The notes: a model not told the origin generated them from the sequence alone. A DNA stretch of 59,222 nt from Basidiobolus meristosporus CBS 931.73 (GCA_002104905.1 MCFE01000551.1:1-59222); one strand, 5' to 3'; positions 22,380-35,804 are shown, numbered from the stretch's first letter. Numbers and translations are program-made.

Positions 22380-22850
22380 AACTGCCAGGTGGGTTAGTTG
22401 GCGAACTTTATAAACTAGCAAATGACGAAAGTTCGGCAACTCTTGAGCCTGGAGCACCTTCTATATATGGTAGTTCATCAATGATTATCCTCTGGATCAC
22501 TCTCATCTTTCGGTGATAAGATTAAGTTGAATCTCCAGATGAATTCCGTTTATTAGTAGAGTAACAGTAATCGATGTCACGGGGGTGCATTTGAGATTAA
22601 TACGCATTGTCTGGCAATTCATCCTCCGAACATGTCTCGGTGTGACCTAGTGTCTCGGTTTGGTCGTTTATACTATATTACGAATTATGGCTTATGGAGC
22701 TACTTACCGAACCAGCGATTAGCAGACATCGTCATGAGTATAGCTTCTGCTTGGGTGGGCAGCAACAGGTGGTTCGATGAATCCAGCTCGGACAAGTCAC
22801 TTCGAAACATTGTTAGTGGGCAAAACAGGCTTCGAAAACAGAAGAGATAC
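22380..22850. other. Intergenic between ACOT9-like start and CCH1 stop
   Basis: Both flanking genes are on the minus strand. This interval holds the ACOT9-like promoter, with TATA-like elements near 22405 and 22465, and the 3' end of CCH1. No gene is recognised. Confidence 0.45.
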
Positions 22851-25800
22851 TTACTCTATGCCTGGAAAGTGGTGGATTGGTTCGCGCAACGACTGGCCAG
22901 AGTCGAAACTGTGCCCCCTCGACAACGATAAATATGATCGAAAATGGGAGACTGGCGAGATGGGTGAGCTGCCACCGGAGCTGGTAGGCGAATGCTCCTG
23001 GGCCTCACTCAAGGCTGCCCCTTCGTTGATGGTGATCCGTGGAATCTTTGGGGTCGAATGATCGAATAGCCCGTTGGTTTCTTTCTGGATGAACTTTCGC
23101 CGCTGCACAATGGTCATCAAGATGCCACGCACCTTTTCAATGGCCCACATACTCAGCACAGCATCGTCCACCTCCTTTCGTTCCAGAAGCTCGGCAACGC
23201 CGAGATACTGCTCAACGTCGATCAGACGGTAGGAGAAGATCCGAAGTAGTGTGGCGAAGGAAATCCCTCGCCGTTCACGTGTCATCATCGCCTCCTGGTA
23301 GAGTTGATTGAATTGACGACGGCGTTCTCTGATCTTAGTGGAATCCAAGGTGCTCAACTGTTGGTTGAGCGAACGAAGATTGTATTGGGGAAATCGACTG
23401 GGCCGCACGCCGTATGGTTTCTCGTGGATATCTGGCTCGTTTAATGCCTCCGTCAGTTGAACGATGTAGTGTTCTGGGTCAAATATCCGAACCCGGAACT
23501 TTCCGGTGAGTTTGTTAAAGAGAGGAACCAAGTCCGCGGGTGATATGTAGCCGGTCGCCTGGGGATCGAATTCGGCCCACGCGCGTTTCCAGTGAAGCAG
23601 GTCCTCTTTGGGAATTAGCGAAAGGACGGAGTTGCTTTCATATATATACGTGAAACTCCCAACCACGACTACGATAAACATGTTCAAGAAAATGTATGTA
23701 CATATAATATAAAACGAAATGAACAGCAGGAGTGACCAAAGGGTGCTGCCGCAATCCGTGTCGAGGTAGTTCTCTACGCCATGCACGCAGAATGGCGGCT
23801 CCACCATCATATCGAACATAACGACATGCCAATTTTCACCGGTGGTCATCCGAATGCTCATTAGCAGGCTGTTCCCAAACCATCTGAAGTTCGAATTGGG
23901 TGTGGTATCTACCCCGTACCTAGTCAGCCCAAAGATCTCCTGGAAGAGGATGGAATAGATGACGAGAACCAGAGCATAGAGGCCTGTGATGGAGAGAATG
24001 GATGGTAGCGACGAAACCAATGCCTGAAGAAGAGTATTGAGGCTCTCTATCTTGTGGAGAACACGGATGGCAATGCCAACCAAGAAAAGCTTCTGGATCT
24101 GAAGCAGAGAATTGGCCTCAAACCCTGCGATGCGGAATACCACGGTTACCAGGACCCCGATGGTGACCAGAGCGTCGTAAAGATTCCACCGGTTTTTACA
24201 CCACCGATGGAATCCGGAGCCGCCTAGCCTTACCAGTATCTCGAATACGAAGAGAAGCGCAAAGACCCCATGGACGATGTTTCTAATGCTGTCAATCCAA
24301 GTGGGCTGCCCCCAGGCCTCAGTCATCATCACGAGTACGTTAAGCATCATGCTGCTGGTGATTATTTCCGAGAATCGATACTGCTTTACATGTAAAATAT
24401 CAAAACACCGCCCTCCAAACCAGGTATTCGGGCGCGCTGGGAGTTCGGAGGGCTTCACCATCTTGAGCTGTAGTTGTAGATCAATCCATTGGCGTTGCTC
24501 CACAGTAAGGAGCGACATTCCACTGCGGTTCTTGAAAATCTCCACCACAATTCCAATGAACAACTGAATGGCGAACACCGAGCCAAAAAGCATGTACACT
24601 ACGAAGTAGATCCAATTGAACCAATTTGCGTCGTATGGCAGGTATCTGGGTTGGATCTCCATGTTGATGGGGATGCTCATTCCGTGGAACAGCACATCGA
24701 CCCATCCCTCGCCCGAGGCCATCGTGAATAAGGTCAGCATTGCCGATCCGAAGTTGTCAAAGTTATGTGTATACGGGTTTTGCCACACGCGAGGCATCAG
24801 AAAGCCGTCGTTCCCGTCTCCATCCACATGGTACCAATACTCCCCAGAGCAATCGAAGGATCCACTGACATCCTGGTCATTGCATCGGTAGAATAGCCCG
24901 AGAACAAGGTGACCCCGTAGATGGCAAAAGGAACAATGAAAAGAACCGACAAGACGGTCGCATCTATGATCTTTGGCAGCCCTCTGATCATCGAGACCAT
25001 GATATCCCTCATTCCCTTGAATTGCCGAATCAAACGTAGAGGGCGCAGTGCTCTGGAAGCACGAATCGCTCGAGAGAGTAACGAAAGCTCAGTGGCTTGG
25101 CCCACCATAGAGATGTAGTAAAGCACCAAAACAACAAAGTCTAGCCAATTCCACCCGTTATGGAGATACGCATTCGGAGTGAAGAGAAATCCGTCGGCCA
25201 GAACACGCAGCATAAACTCCAGGGTCGATATAGCGACAAAAAAGACATCCAGATGGTGGAAGATCTGGGACTGCTCTTCCACAGGAAGCTCGTGGTTATA
25301 TTTTCGATGGATGGGGTTGTCGATGGCTGCAGTCACGACACTTCCGAAGATGCAGACAAGAATGAACCAATCGAAGTAGGATCTGGTGGATTCCTTTCCC
25401 GTGCCCAGTATCTTCTGGCAAAAGAGACGGAGGCGGTTTCGTGGTGATAGGAGGAATAGAGCACGGTTGTACGTTGGATGGCTCTCCTGGAAGGTCAGCT
25501 CTTCGTCGGATTCGTTCTCCAGCTCCTGGTATTCTATGGTCGATTGCCCCCTATAATGGCCATGGAGGGTTAGTGAACAATCAGGGGGAGTCACCGCCTG
25601 AAATACTTGCCATGTTGGTTTGCGTTTTTCGCGAGTCAAAATCGGTGCTTTCATAAGGGTCTCGTGTTGGTGGTCGATCAATCGAGTGTAGTTGTAGGGA
25701 TTCTCAACCGTACTCTTCCTACGGAAATCATGTCCGCCGGTTGTGGAAGGGAACAGACTTTCTTCGGTGTTGCTACCTCGTGTTCTGCACCATGAAAGGA

Positions 25801-28800
25801 ACCTGGCCAATCTTGACTGCTCGTTCACACTACACGTGGAGTCCTTCTTTTCGCCCTGGTCGGGCCGCGTGTCAACCAGAAACCGTTTGAAGTTGCTCTT
25901 GTTCACTCGAAGAACTAGCTCCGAGGGAATGGCTTGGACCTTAATTAGTTCCGGGCTTGGCTTGAGGTAGCGATAGGGATTCAGCCTTCTCAGGAGTGGC
26001 GATATCCTCGAAAAATTCGCCTTTCGTTGATTCTTGTGGACATAATTGTGCACCTGCTGAATGCGCTTCTCCTCTTCTTCCATCTCAAAATTCTCCAGGA
26101 AAACTGCGACAAAGAGGTTGACAATGATAAAGTGCGAGTAGAAGTAAAACACGACACAGAAGATCGCTCCGACAAACACCATGAGTCCACTTTGAGAGCG
26201 CATGGTATCCCAAAGAATGGTAGTCCAATTCTCCCCAGTCAAGATTTGAAAGAGCGCGACAAACCCTTCGCCGATGGTATCAAATGTTAGGTATGGATCA
26301 TCCTCTTGATCAGGGAAATCGAAGCTTCCCGAGAACAACTGTTCAGCAACGGAGGTGGAGAAAAGAATGAACAGCGTGGTATACAACAGTAGATTCCAAA
26401 TCCCCACCGCACTTCCGAATACCTTGCGCACCAGCTGACTGACGCGGGGCATGCACAGAATCACTCGATAGGATCGCATCACCTGAAACACCGTGAAGTA
26501 GCGATAGATGGGTCTTGACCGTATAAACGGCATGATCACCACACACGTTGCAACGGCTAGGAACAGATCTACACGATTGCTACGTTGCCGCCAAAATTGC
26601 CGAAATGAAACAGCACCAAAAATCCTCAGAACAATCTCGAGGGCGAACAGGCCGGTGAAAATGATCTCAATATGGTCCAAAGCGATCTCTTGACTTGGCG
26701 AGGAATCTACATTTCTTAGGGACATCGAGATCAGATCCACGACAACCGCCAATGCCCCGCAATACGGGAATATGGGATGGCGCACGATCCCGTGCATCAT
26801 CATCTCGAACCGTTTTCTGTTGGCCGGCAACTGTCGATCCTCCTCGAAGGCCCATCCATCGGCAGTATCCTTGAGGATTCTGGTTGGTCTGTTTGATGTA
26901 AAGGCGCTTCGGCATTTGCTGTTGGCCCGGATCTTTGCAAAGGTGTCCACAATGGATGCTGCAAGGCTGGGTTAGCCAAGTGGTCTCGAAACAACGATCT
27001 CCTTCAACTTACCGATGAAGAGCTGGATGATGAAAAAGGTGACGATGAATATCAACCCGCAGAAGTAAACAGCTGTGACCATCCCGTACTCAGCATCCAT
27101 GGCATAGTACATTATGTCTGTCCAACCTTCAGTGGCGATGACCACGAAAACGTTGAGTGTGGCGTAAAAGATGTTGTCAAAGCTGACCAGGCCGTGCTCC
27201 GGATTCTCCATGGTTGTGCATATTTGGCCGTGGGGACATATATATCCTTTGGAGAAGCCACCAATCCCACCAGTAGCTGCTGAGGGGTCTGTTCCGTTGT
27301 ACCAACCACCGCAGGCACGTTCCGGAAGGGCGGTCGCCCCCACTGTTGTTGTATTCTATGCTTAGCGATGGTGATCCAGCTAAACGCGGATAAGAAGACA
27401 TGCTACTTACGTTGACCATATCCATCGATGAAAACACATCTCCTCGAAAGGGACCCCTTGAAGGCATGAACACCAATAAGGCCGAACAGGACAAAGAAGT
27501 AGCTGATAAACATCACTACGATGACCAGTATAGGGATACTCACTTTCAACGAGCTCTGAATCACCGATAATCCACTAGTAAGCATCAATAGACGGATCGG
27601 CCTTAGAGCACACAGTCCCTTGAAGAGAGGGAAATTTCCATCGCTATACAGTGTCAGCAGTAGGTCGATCCAATAGCTGACCACCACAATCAGATCCAGG
27701 CGATTATAGCTGTGACGCAGGAAAGGTCGGGGTATCGGAGCCAGTGAATGGGCGGTTTTCCCAACGAACTTCAACCCGAAGCTCTCAGCCTTTTTCTCGC
27801 GGAATCCATCGGCGGGCTTTTCTGGCAAGATGGTGATATAGGATGAGCTACTGCTGTAGTCCTTTGGAGATGGCTTCGGGTCGAAGAGCAACCCATACAC
27901 GATGATTCGAACTACGCATTCTAGCCTAGGAATAATAAGCATTCGCTTGATGTACTTTCTCTTCCAAAGTCACTTACGTGAAGAAGCTGTATATAAATAG
28001 CTGGGCGTAATCCTCCCATGTGTCTCCAAAGATAAACTTGTTGCTCTCTTGGCGAGAGCTGAACGCAAGAATCACCCAATTCAACAGGATGAAAAAACAG
28101 ACTAACGGCTCAGTCCACCTACGAAATCTCTACCGTGAGTGGACACCATCGTGTCAACCAGAATATCACTAACAGTACCTGTACATCAACACCTGTGCCA
28201 ATGCTTGTCTTAGTCTGCTGTTGGGGCCAAAAAGGTACAGAGAATTCCCTTCCAACCGGATATATCGTTCCGTGAGGGGATTGGATCCTGAAGGTGGCAT
28301 TAGGACGTGCAGAACTGAAGTGAGGTTGGCTAATTTGTACCTGGTAAGTTCTCCGAGGATTGCTGCACTACGCTCTCACCCTGGGCTGGTTCAATGGGAG
28401 AACTGGGGTTGGAACTATCAGATGCTTGAGGGTCTGGGTTCTCACACGATTGAACTACTCTTGAAGATGCTGATATCACCAAATCCGCCAGAGATTGTCG
28501 GGTGTTGCGCTGTCTACGGTTTTCCAGGGTCGAGTTCATCATACCAACACCCGTGCCTAAAACAATGGGTTGAGTAGCCTGTTCACCGAGCGACTGCTCC
28601 CAAGCATGTGGTGGATATCCTTCAAAATATCTATGTTCTTGAGAGTTCATAGGGTCGCTTCGTTCAAAAGTGAAATCTTCATAGTAACACGAGATAGGCG
28701 AATGTCCTGGAGACTCTTCGCTACTGCTGCCGTGAAAATACGGGTCCTCTTCCTCGGCTTCTGAGATAGTAAATGGCCGTAAATTGGTCGTCGATACGCT

Positions 28801-29133
28801 CAGGCTACTGCTCTGTTCTCGGGAAACACGAACTCGACGGGGTCTACTATTATGAGCCTCTGGGCTATATTCAGGTGATAAAGTGGAGGTATTTACAAAA
28901 GAAACTTTGGGCCTGTTATCGGGGTCAAACTTTGGAGGGGGCTGTTCGCTACTTGTCAGGTTAATGATTGGAGTGGTACTGGTGGAGTTGACTAAAATTC
29001 TGGTGTGTTCTACAGCTGTCTTACTGTCAGAGCTCTCTCCAGTCGAACTGGTGGAAGGCTCGTTCTCTCGCTTGTCGGAAACACTTGTCTTCGAAGAGGG
29101 TTCATCGTTAGCGACAGAGAACTCCAGTGGCAT
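22851..29133 (-). CDS. CCH1: Cch1-type voltage-gated calcium channel alpha-1 subunit (one-base frame break)
   Basis: The fungal high-affinity plasma-membrane Ca2+ channel that works with Mid1. Exons 29133-28380, 28314-28179, 28118-27978, 27925-27411, 27342-27013 and 26958-22851. A disordered N-terminus of about 250 residues precedes four six-helix repeats. S4-like segments include RLDLIVVVSYWI...LCALRPIRLL in repeat I and RAIRASRALRPLRLIRQFKG in repeat III. The pore loops read IATEGW, LTGENW, ASGEGW and TTGENW, so the selectivity ring appears to be EEEE. The long cytosolic tail has HWKRAWAEFDPQATGYI (EF-hand-like). The exon sum is 5,984 nt, one short of a multiple of three. In repeat III, after VTLFSG near 24900, the frame must change by one base to read CNDQDVSGSFDCSGEYW. 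This is either a sequence error or a real lesion. Confidence 0.9.
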
Positions 29134-29414
29134 TCCACAAAATTGCTGACGGTTCTTTTTGCGGGAGTAAAGTGGGGGGAGGTGTCGTGGGTACCCAGCA
29201 TAGAGTAAAGAACTTTAGTTGATGATAGTAATGCCATGTTGTAATACATGTGTCCAAACTTGGTCCAGTTTATTCGAGATTGTAACCTTTCACACAACCA
29301 AATTTATCAGCTTGGGGTATCAAATCAAGATTAGTTCGAAACACTTAACGTAATCCATTGAAATCAAAGCAATTTTAAGAGAAAACTAGCATATAAGCTT
29401 ATACTATACAAAGT

Positions 29415-30103
29415 ATGAAGGTCAATGGTCAAAGCCAAGGGGAAGGGGAAGCCGCCTCAGATGTGCAGTCACCTTCTGAGTCTGCCAACCAAGGTATTAG
29501 ACACAGGTGTGCTAGACCGTGTTTTATCTAACGATCGTCTTCAGAGCAGGAAGCGCAGTATTTAGAACTTGTTAGAGAATCTGCACAAGCCAACTATGTG
29601 TTCAAAGTAAGTCTCGTTTAGCAACAAATCGCCCTGCTTTACCTTATTAACCTCGAGTCCAAGATTGCGCTGCATATTCTGCCCACCATACTATTTATCG
29701 TGTAAGGGATTCTTTGACTGGGTTGTTTCCCTATTTAACCAAGCCACTAACCGTTACTTACTTTGAGAATAGCTATTTTTGGTCGTCGTTTGTGTCGATA
29801 CAAGAATACATTCAAGCCAAAAATATCTCCTCTGCATCGTCCGTATCAACCACACTGTGTTTGGTCTCTTTGGGACTTTCGATCTATGTCCTTCACCTGA
29901 AGGAGCCCTCTCGCTTCTTCATGCGGGCCTTTTTATTCGTATCTATATTGCCTTTACTACTGATGGGACCCTCGACCTTTGACGGCATCATTATATGGGG
30001 AATGCCGGTGATCGTGCACCTAATCCAATCGTTAGCGCTGAAGTTGATACGTGATGACATGCGAAAGGTAGAATTGCAGGGAGCAAAGCTGAAAAGAAAC
30101 TGA
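29415..30103 (+). CDS. Predicted membrane protein, about three TM segments, unknown family
   Basis: Four exons (29415-29493, 29545-29606, 29658-29701, 29773-30103) sum to 516 nt, or 171 aa. A polar N-terminus (MKVNGQSQGEGEAASDVQS) of about 45 residues is followed by hydrophobic segments: ALHILPTILFIVYFW, TTLCLVSLGLSIYVL, FFMRAFLFVSILPLLLM and IIIWGMPVIVHLIQSLAL. The C-terminus is basic (LQGAKLKRN), suggesting that it faces the cytosol. I do not recognise the family; an ER or secretory-pathway protein is plausible. It is divergent from CCH1, with 281 bases between, and convergent with the RlmN-like gene. The start of exon 3 could also be 29664, which would drop two codons. Confidence 0.7.
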
Positions 30104-30290
30104 GTGCTTCAACCGAACGCGGAGTTTTTGAGGCCACGTCTTTCAACTTGTGTACGAATAGAGGAATGATTAAAGTTGGATGCTGTTTATTCGTTTGCAA
30201 TACGTGTTCTAAAGAAATTAATGTAGGATCGGCTTGAGCTTGAATTAATATATGGTGGTTCTATTGATGAATGAATTGAGTAGTCTACAT

Positions 30291-31870
30291 TCAGCGTTGA
30301 GCTTTGCTCAAGACATTGCTCTTCAACTGGCCACAGGCAGCAAAGATATCTAGCAGCGCAGAGAGATGGACGTTAGTGATGTCTCAAAAAACCTCCCCAA
30401 AATTATTCACTACCTCTCCCGCGGGGACGGCGAATTGTGGCTTTAGTGCCTCCCTCATTGACGATGTCAACAAATTGCTGAAGTCGGGCTTCTGGAGTAC
30501 ATTTATAGGTGCTTCCTGGCCATGGGTTGAAGGGACTGATAAAGTGGTTAGTGAGCGAAGTGAAATCAAGACACGATTACGGAGAATACTACATTAGATT
30601 AACGTGTGCGGGAAGCTCCTTTAACATACGAGAAAGCTCCCTAGCATCAGCCAGGCTATCGTTCACGCCGTCTAGCATTACATATCTGTGATGCCATACA
30701 AAAAACCTCGTTAAACATCTCATCCTACAGATGAATTGGACCAAAATCAACTCACTCAAAGGTAATGCGTTTGGTTTTCTCATCAGCAAGATGGACGAAG
30801 TTGCGACAGGCGTTCATCAGCTCCTTTATAGGCCATGTTTTGTTGAGAGGAACAATCTTGTCGCGAATGTCGTCGCTAACAGCATGAAGAGAAATCGCCA
30901 ACGAAACTCCTAGCTCTGTTGGGATCTTCTCGATGGCCGGAACTACCCCAGAGGTGGAAACGGTGATACGTGCTTTGGGCAGGGCGATTCCGCGGGGATC
31001 GGTGAGAATCTGAATAGCTTTACTAACGTTTCTATATCATTGCAACTTCAGCTACCTGCCTACTTCAAAGGTATTGTTTTTGGATTTGGATCTGAATTTA
31101 CCTGTAGTTATAGAGCGGCTCGCCTTGTCCCATAAACACCATATTGGAGATTTTACGCTGATGATTGGGAGTGAACGGAAACTCGTTTAATCTTGACGCA
31201 AGAATCATGTATTGTCCCACAATCTCACTGGCAGTCAAGTTACGAATGAGCTTCTGGGTTCCAGTATGACAAAAGGTGCATGATAGAGAGCAGCCGATCT
31301 GCGAAGAAATGCACTGCGTTCCGCGGGATGGCTCGGGAATAAAGACCGTCTCGATCACTTCATTTGGCTTTTTGTATGATATCAAGAATTTTCGAGTTTC
31401 GTCTAATTTGGAGGTCACGTCGTGCTACATTCACAAAGAACATTCCCAGCAATGAGTCTCGGATAGTCAAGGAAGCATTGCCTGTAGTAATACCTGAACA
31501 AATCCATGATCTATGCAATAGTTTTGCTCCAAGTTCTCCCGAATGCCAATGGGTAAGTTAGACATGGGTGCAAAGGTGTTGACACCTGTAGGAATCGGTT
31601 AATACTCGACCTGTGGAAGTCAAGGGCAACGTGAACGAGACCTTTCTTGTACATCCACTCCCATATTTGTTTGGGAGCAAATAGTTTCATTCCGGGAACG
31701 TTGGTCAGTAGCTCCTTGGTAAGTTCATTGAGTGACATGCCAGCAATATTTTTCCTGTTTAACAAATTCGAGCCTCCACTTGTCTTACTCAAGCCGCTGT
31801 CATTCGTTATTGAGGAGTACAATCGAGAGGAGGTTCTCCGTGAAGTGTTGAGGAATGCCTTGTATATCAT
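30291..31870 (-). CDS. RlmN-type radical-SAM RNA (adenine-C2) methyltransferase, probably organellar
   Basis: Seven exons (31870-31642, 31585-31494, 31424-31102, 31031-30756, 30685-30593, 30535-30414, 30349-30291) sum to 1,194 nt, or 397 aa, the usual RlmN length plus a leader. The N-terminus ([20 protein letters not shown]) looks like a mitochondrial presequence. The family block [16 protein letters not shown], the radical-SAM cluster CSLSCTFC in [41 protein letters not shown] and [19 protein letters not shown] all follow in order. The C-terminal AACGQL carries the cysteine that is methylated during catalysis in bacterial RlmN. Bacterial RlmN methylates A2503 of 23S rRNA and A37 of some tRNAs. 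A mitochondrial rRNA or tRNA target here is inference. Confidence 0.93.
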
Positions 31871-32126
31871 TGTAACGGCCTGGGGAGTGGAGGTATATTG
31901 CCAAGGTACTTCGAGCGTGACTGCAAACCTTCGCGTCCGAAATATAAAGAATTTTTTGAGAAATCGATAAACCAAGCAGATCGAGATAAATTTGCTTGGA
32001 ATAGCCTAAAATTTTCTTACCAGTGACTGCCAAAACCTGTAGAAAAAAACATCCCTATTGAACTGGCTTGAGATAGATGCTTGTAAATTAGTAAACCGAA
32101 CATAGAAGAATTTATATCACATTCCA

Positions 32127-35100
32127 ATGAGAACTAGTGAACCGCCCGAGCCATCCTCATCTTTTCCACTTTGGACGTGGCCGGAACCACCTGAGAGTTG
32201 CGCCGATGCAATAGATTTCGGTTTAACCGGAGGGGCGTTTATTGATTTACAAAGTGGGGTCGATTCTGCTTGGACGTTCAAGAACAACCACAACTCAAGT
32301 ACGCTGCAGCATACCTCCTGAGGCTGACTTACTAGCATTTGTATAGAACCCGTGTTAACCTAAAGCAGATTTTAGTGTCAAAGCTATAAGCTCTCTTGAA
32401 CAAGTCTTCCCACGAACACGGCACTATACGCACCCGAATCTCAGGAGACCCGTTAAAAGAAACACAAAGGCTGTGGTAAAATCCTTCTCGATCCAATGAC
32501 TGGGCGAACCTTATTTAAACGACGCCTTAATTTTCGCACAGATCAATTATTTTCAAGCTAATTTCGAAGATGCATACATACCGCAAACGGTTTTTGAGGA
32601 ATGCCTTAACGAGACACTTGCCGAGCAGGAGTCCCAGCTGCATTACGACCCTTTTTACGGAAATGCCACCACGCTCCTGGCCTCCAAGTTTACCCCCGAC
32701 TCTCACTATTTAGCTTTCCCCGCTGGTGAGGTGGGGAACACACTTAGTATCCTTTTGGTGGACCAGTCCCCGCTGGAAATCATGTGGATGCAGTAGACAG
32801 CTTAACTCGCAACAGATATCTCAATGCTAGGAAAAGTCCATGGAGAGTCAAGCTCAGCCTTTCAACTTCGCCCAAGTACGGAGCCAGTAACCAAGTTTAC
32901 CACCCCCATTCGCCAGGTGGTCGCCTCTAAATCAAATGAAGATGCTGGTGAGGTTTGTTTCCTAGAATGGATCAGGCTGTACCTATCGGTAGCCTAATCT
33001 TTGGCAATTGCACAGAAATCATCGGCGTGAGAACGATATCAGGTGTGACATTCCTGACCTTCAAGGAGAAAAAGCAACATGATCCTCCAGGCAGCTGTAA
33101 AACCATAGGCTCATTTTCCCTCCCAACCGAGCCGATGCACCTGGCGATTAACCCTTACTGGGTTGGGGAAGCGGCGGTTGTAGGGGATAAGGGATACCTA
33201 AGTATTTGGGACGTCAATTCGCCCAAATCGCAGAGGTGTGTGTTGTATTTCACAATTCCACTGGATTTCTCTTCAACTGACTTTGGTTCAGGGTCGTCAT
33301 GGATGTCAAGGCTGACGAAGATGTCAGGTTTGCTGATAAGTGGAGGAGCTGCGAGTGGGGTACCCACCCGCGCTCGCTCGTCATTGGGTCTGCCACTGAT
33401 ATCAAACTACTGGATCTGAGGGTAAATATACATCATGTAGTACGGTGCTGGTCTATATACTTAGCGACTTCTAGGACTCTTCATCGCCCAGTCTGCTCTA
33501 TACACCCAGCAACGAAAAGGTCTACGCTTTGCAACGGGGCTCAAATCATGAGATGCAGAGCTTCTTTTCCACGACCACTCGGGTAGGCATCATAGATCAC
33601 CGATTCGGAAGTAGGCCGCTATTACAGTGGAGACATAACCAGAGGGAGCCTCCTTCCCAGCTCCAGGTCTTTGTATCACCTAAGGCGACGGAAAACAAGA
33701 GTATGGCGATTTGACTACTCGCAGCAACTTAAGTTTTCTAAATCCTTTTCTTCTCGCAGCCTGCATTCTTGGTTGGAATCGGTTTGAATCCGAAGTCAAT
33801 ATGTATACATACGAGCGCTCTCCGACGTACGGGACATTCTCATCTGCTGGCTATCCTGTCTCTTTGGAGTCAATTTCTTCACACCCAGACTATCTCTCCG
33901 ACGAATTAGTCCACCCCATGGAGTTTAAGCCCAACAAAGTAGGCCGTGATGAGCGTGACTATCAACGACACCCTCCACTCGCTGGTCTTGCATGCTTCCC
34001 ATATTGGAGCGACACCTCACTGTCGGATGAAAACGATAGCTCCTCGAGGCTGTTTAGCCTCTTTCAGTACATCGAGAATGGCTCTATCTATAGCCAAGTT
34101 TACAGGTTTGGCTCTGGTATGGGCCCATCGTCATACATTGATGACGAAGGATTTTTCGTCCCTGGTGCCAGCCAAGGCGATGGTATGTATACCCAAGATG
34201 ACGAGGAAGTAACAACGTTAATTGCAAGGTCGAAATCACAATGGCCAAGCAGTGTCTTGGAGATGGAGAAGCAGGCAGATCACGTGGATCTATCGCCTTT
34301 GGACTTGAAGAGATGTACAAAGGTCAATATGAGATCTGTAATGCAGTGTAAGTTTCATATATTTCCGGGCCATATTCCAGTGAACTCAACTCCTTTCGGA
34401 CAGATCTTGCCAGCACTTTTCATGACGAGACGGATTCTTCGTCAGCCTTGATTAAGGAGGAGAAATCTACCAGCACAACCTCAAGTCGCTCGCCAAGCGA
34501 ATTCAATGATTACCTAAGCTCCTTGAAGTCACCTGCCTCAGTGTATCCTTACATTATTCGTTCCCTGTGTTTGCAGAGATGATTCTTTTGTGTCCTTAAC
34601 TCAGTTTCTAGTTATGATATGGTTCAGAACAAAGATGGTGGTCAACCCATTGAGAACGTACAGGAGATCGTCAAATGCGTTACTAAAAGCCTGCATCTAA
34701 AGCTTGATTGGAGAGGGATTCGCAACACTGTATTGTATCCCTGGGACAGCAATGCCAACCAAATCCTCGAGCTTAACAACAAGCAAGATATTCGCGTCCT
34801 TTTGAAAAGCGAGTTTGAGCTTAACACTGAGGGCCATGGTAACGATGAGGAGTCGTTGCTTTTGTTTGAGACGCTGGAGGAGAAAAGTATATTTGGGCCA
34901 CAGACTGGGGATAAGGCTATCGAGCAGATGACTGAGGCACTCTACTTGAGCTCTCTGGTTCACATCCCTGTTCAGAAGGTTTCCCTGCCAAGTCAACAGG
35001 ATGATTCGCTTGACCTCGAACTCCAGGACGAGCTTGATGAGTTTACCCCTAGAAAGCCAAGGGCTCCTGAACCACCATTGCATGAGATGAGATATGTTTG

Positions 35101-35731
35101 CCCACAAGGAAGCGTTGAACTTGACGTCGGCACGAAAGCATTGCTGCAGGAGTGGTCCATTGGCGATGCACCGCCAGAAATGGATCACGGCATCGAGGAG
35201 TATATGGACATGCGAGTGAAATCACAGAGTAGACGTACATTCCTGAAGAATGTCCCAGCAACCCCTCTTACCTTCAAAGGCTCCCGTCCGCTAATCACCA
35301 AATCCATATCTCAGCCAGACTCCGAAGCTGGACGAAACCTATATTTCAGCCCATTATCTCATTTCCGTCGGAATGATCTCACCACCCCTGCGGTCAGTCG
35401 CTCGCAACCGCAAGCTGCGACACCGCAGTGGCGTACTCCTCATATCAGAGCATCCCAGCCATCCCAGAGCACTGCCCAAACCCCGCGTACCATTCTCAAA
35501 TCCATAGTGAAGCGTAAGCTTGATCATATCTCGCAATCCCAAGCGACCCCCAGCGTATCAACCCCACCCGCCCTCTCGAAAACCCAGTCCTGGGTGCCGG
35601 TTTCTACTGAGTCCCCACCGCCAATCCATGAGATCCCCTCAACCCCGCAATTTACCGCCAGTCAACCGGTGGCCGGTTCGACCAACGTTCGCAAATCCAA
35701 GAAAAAGAAACCTCGTATGTCTGGCTTTTAA
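32127..35731 (+). CDS. Rrn6/TAF1C-like RNA polymerase I core-factor subunit
   Basis: Ten exons are proposed: 32127-32298, 32369-32475, 32542-32746, 32816-32916, 32976-33235, 33292-33421, 33475-33700, 33760-34347, 34404-34542, 34612-35731. They sum to 3,048 nt, or 1,015 aa. The N-terminal half looks like a WD-type propeller with the family-typical FADKWRSCEWGTHPRSLVI followed by DIKLLDLR. The C-terminal half is helical then serine/proline-rich, ending in a basic tail (RKSKKKKPRMSGF) like that of Rrn6 proteins. Rrn6 with Rrn7 and Rrn11 recruits Pol I to rDNA promoters in the nucleolus. The exon 4-5 junction (32917-32975) is the weakest; it fits phase but not an ideal donor. It is divergent from the RlmN-like gene and convergent, by 73 bases, with the CENP-K-like gene. 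Confidence 0.75.
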
Positions 35732-35804
35732 TAAACATCCTTTTAATAGAACAATGGTGGGGCCCGTCTGTACATGTCCCTCGTTTTATCTATGTCGTCT
35801 GTAA

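Noticed and set aside
24885-24915. Programmed -1 ribosomal frameshifting in CCH1
   Set aside because: The local sequence TCGGGCTAT is not an X-XXY-YYZ slippery site, and no downstream pseudoknot was evident. A simple one-base change is more likely.
25551-25594. A 44-nt intron-like segment in CCH1 (GTGACT...TTATAG with a CTAAC branch-like site)
   Set aside because: Removing it would shift the downstream frame, which is open and conserved without splicing. It also cannot explain the frame break near 24900.
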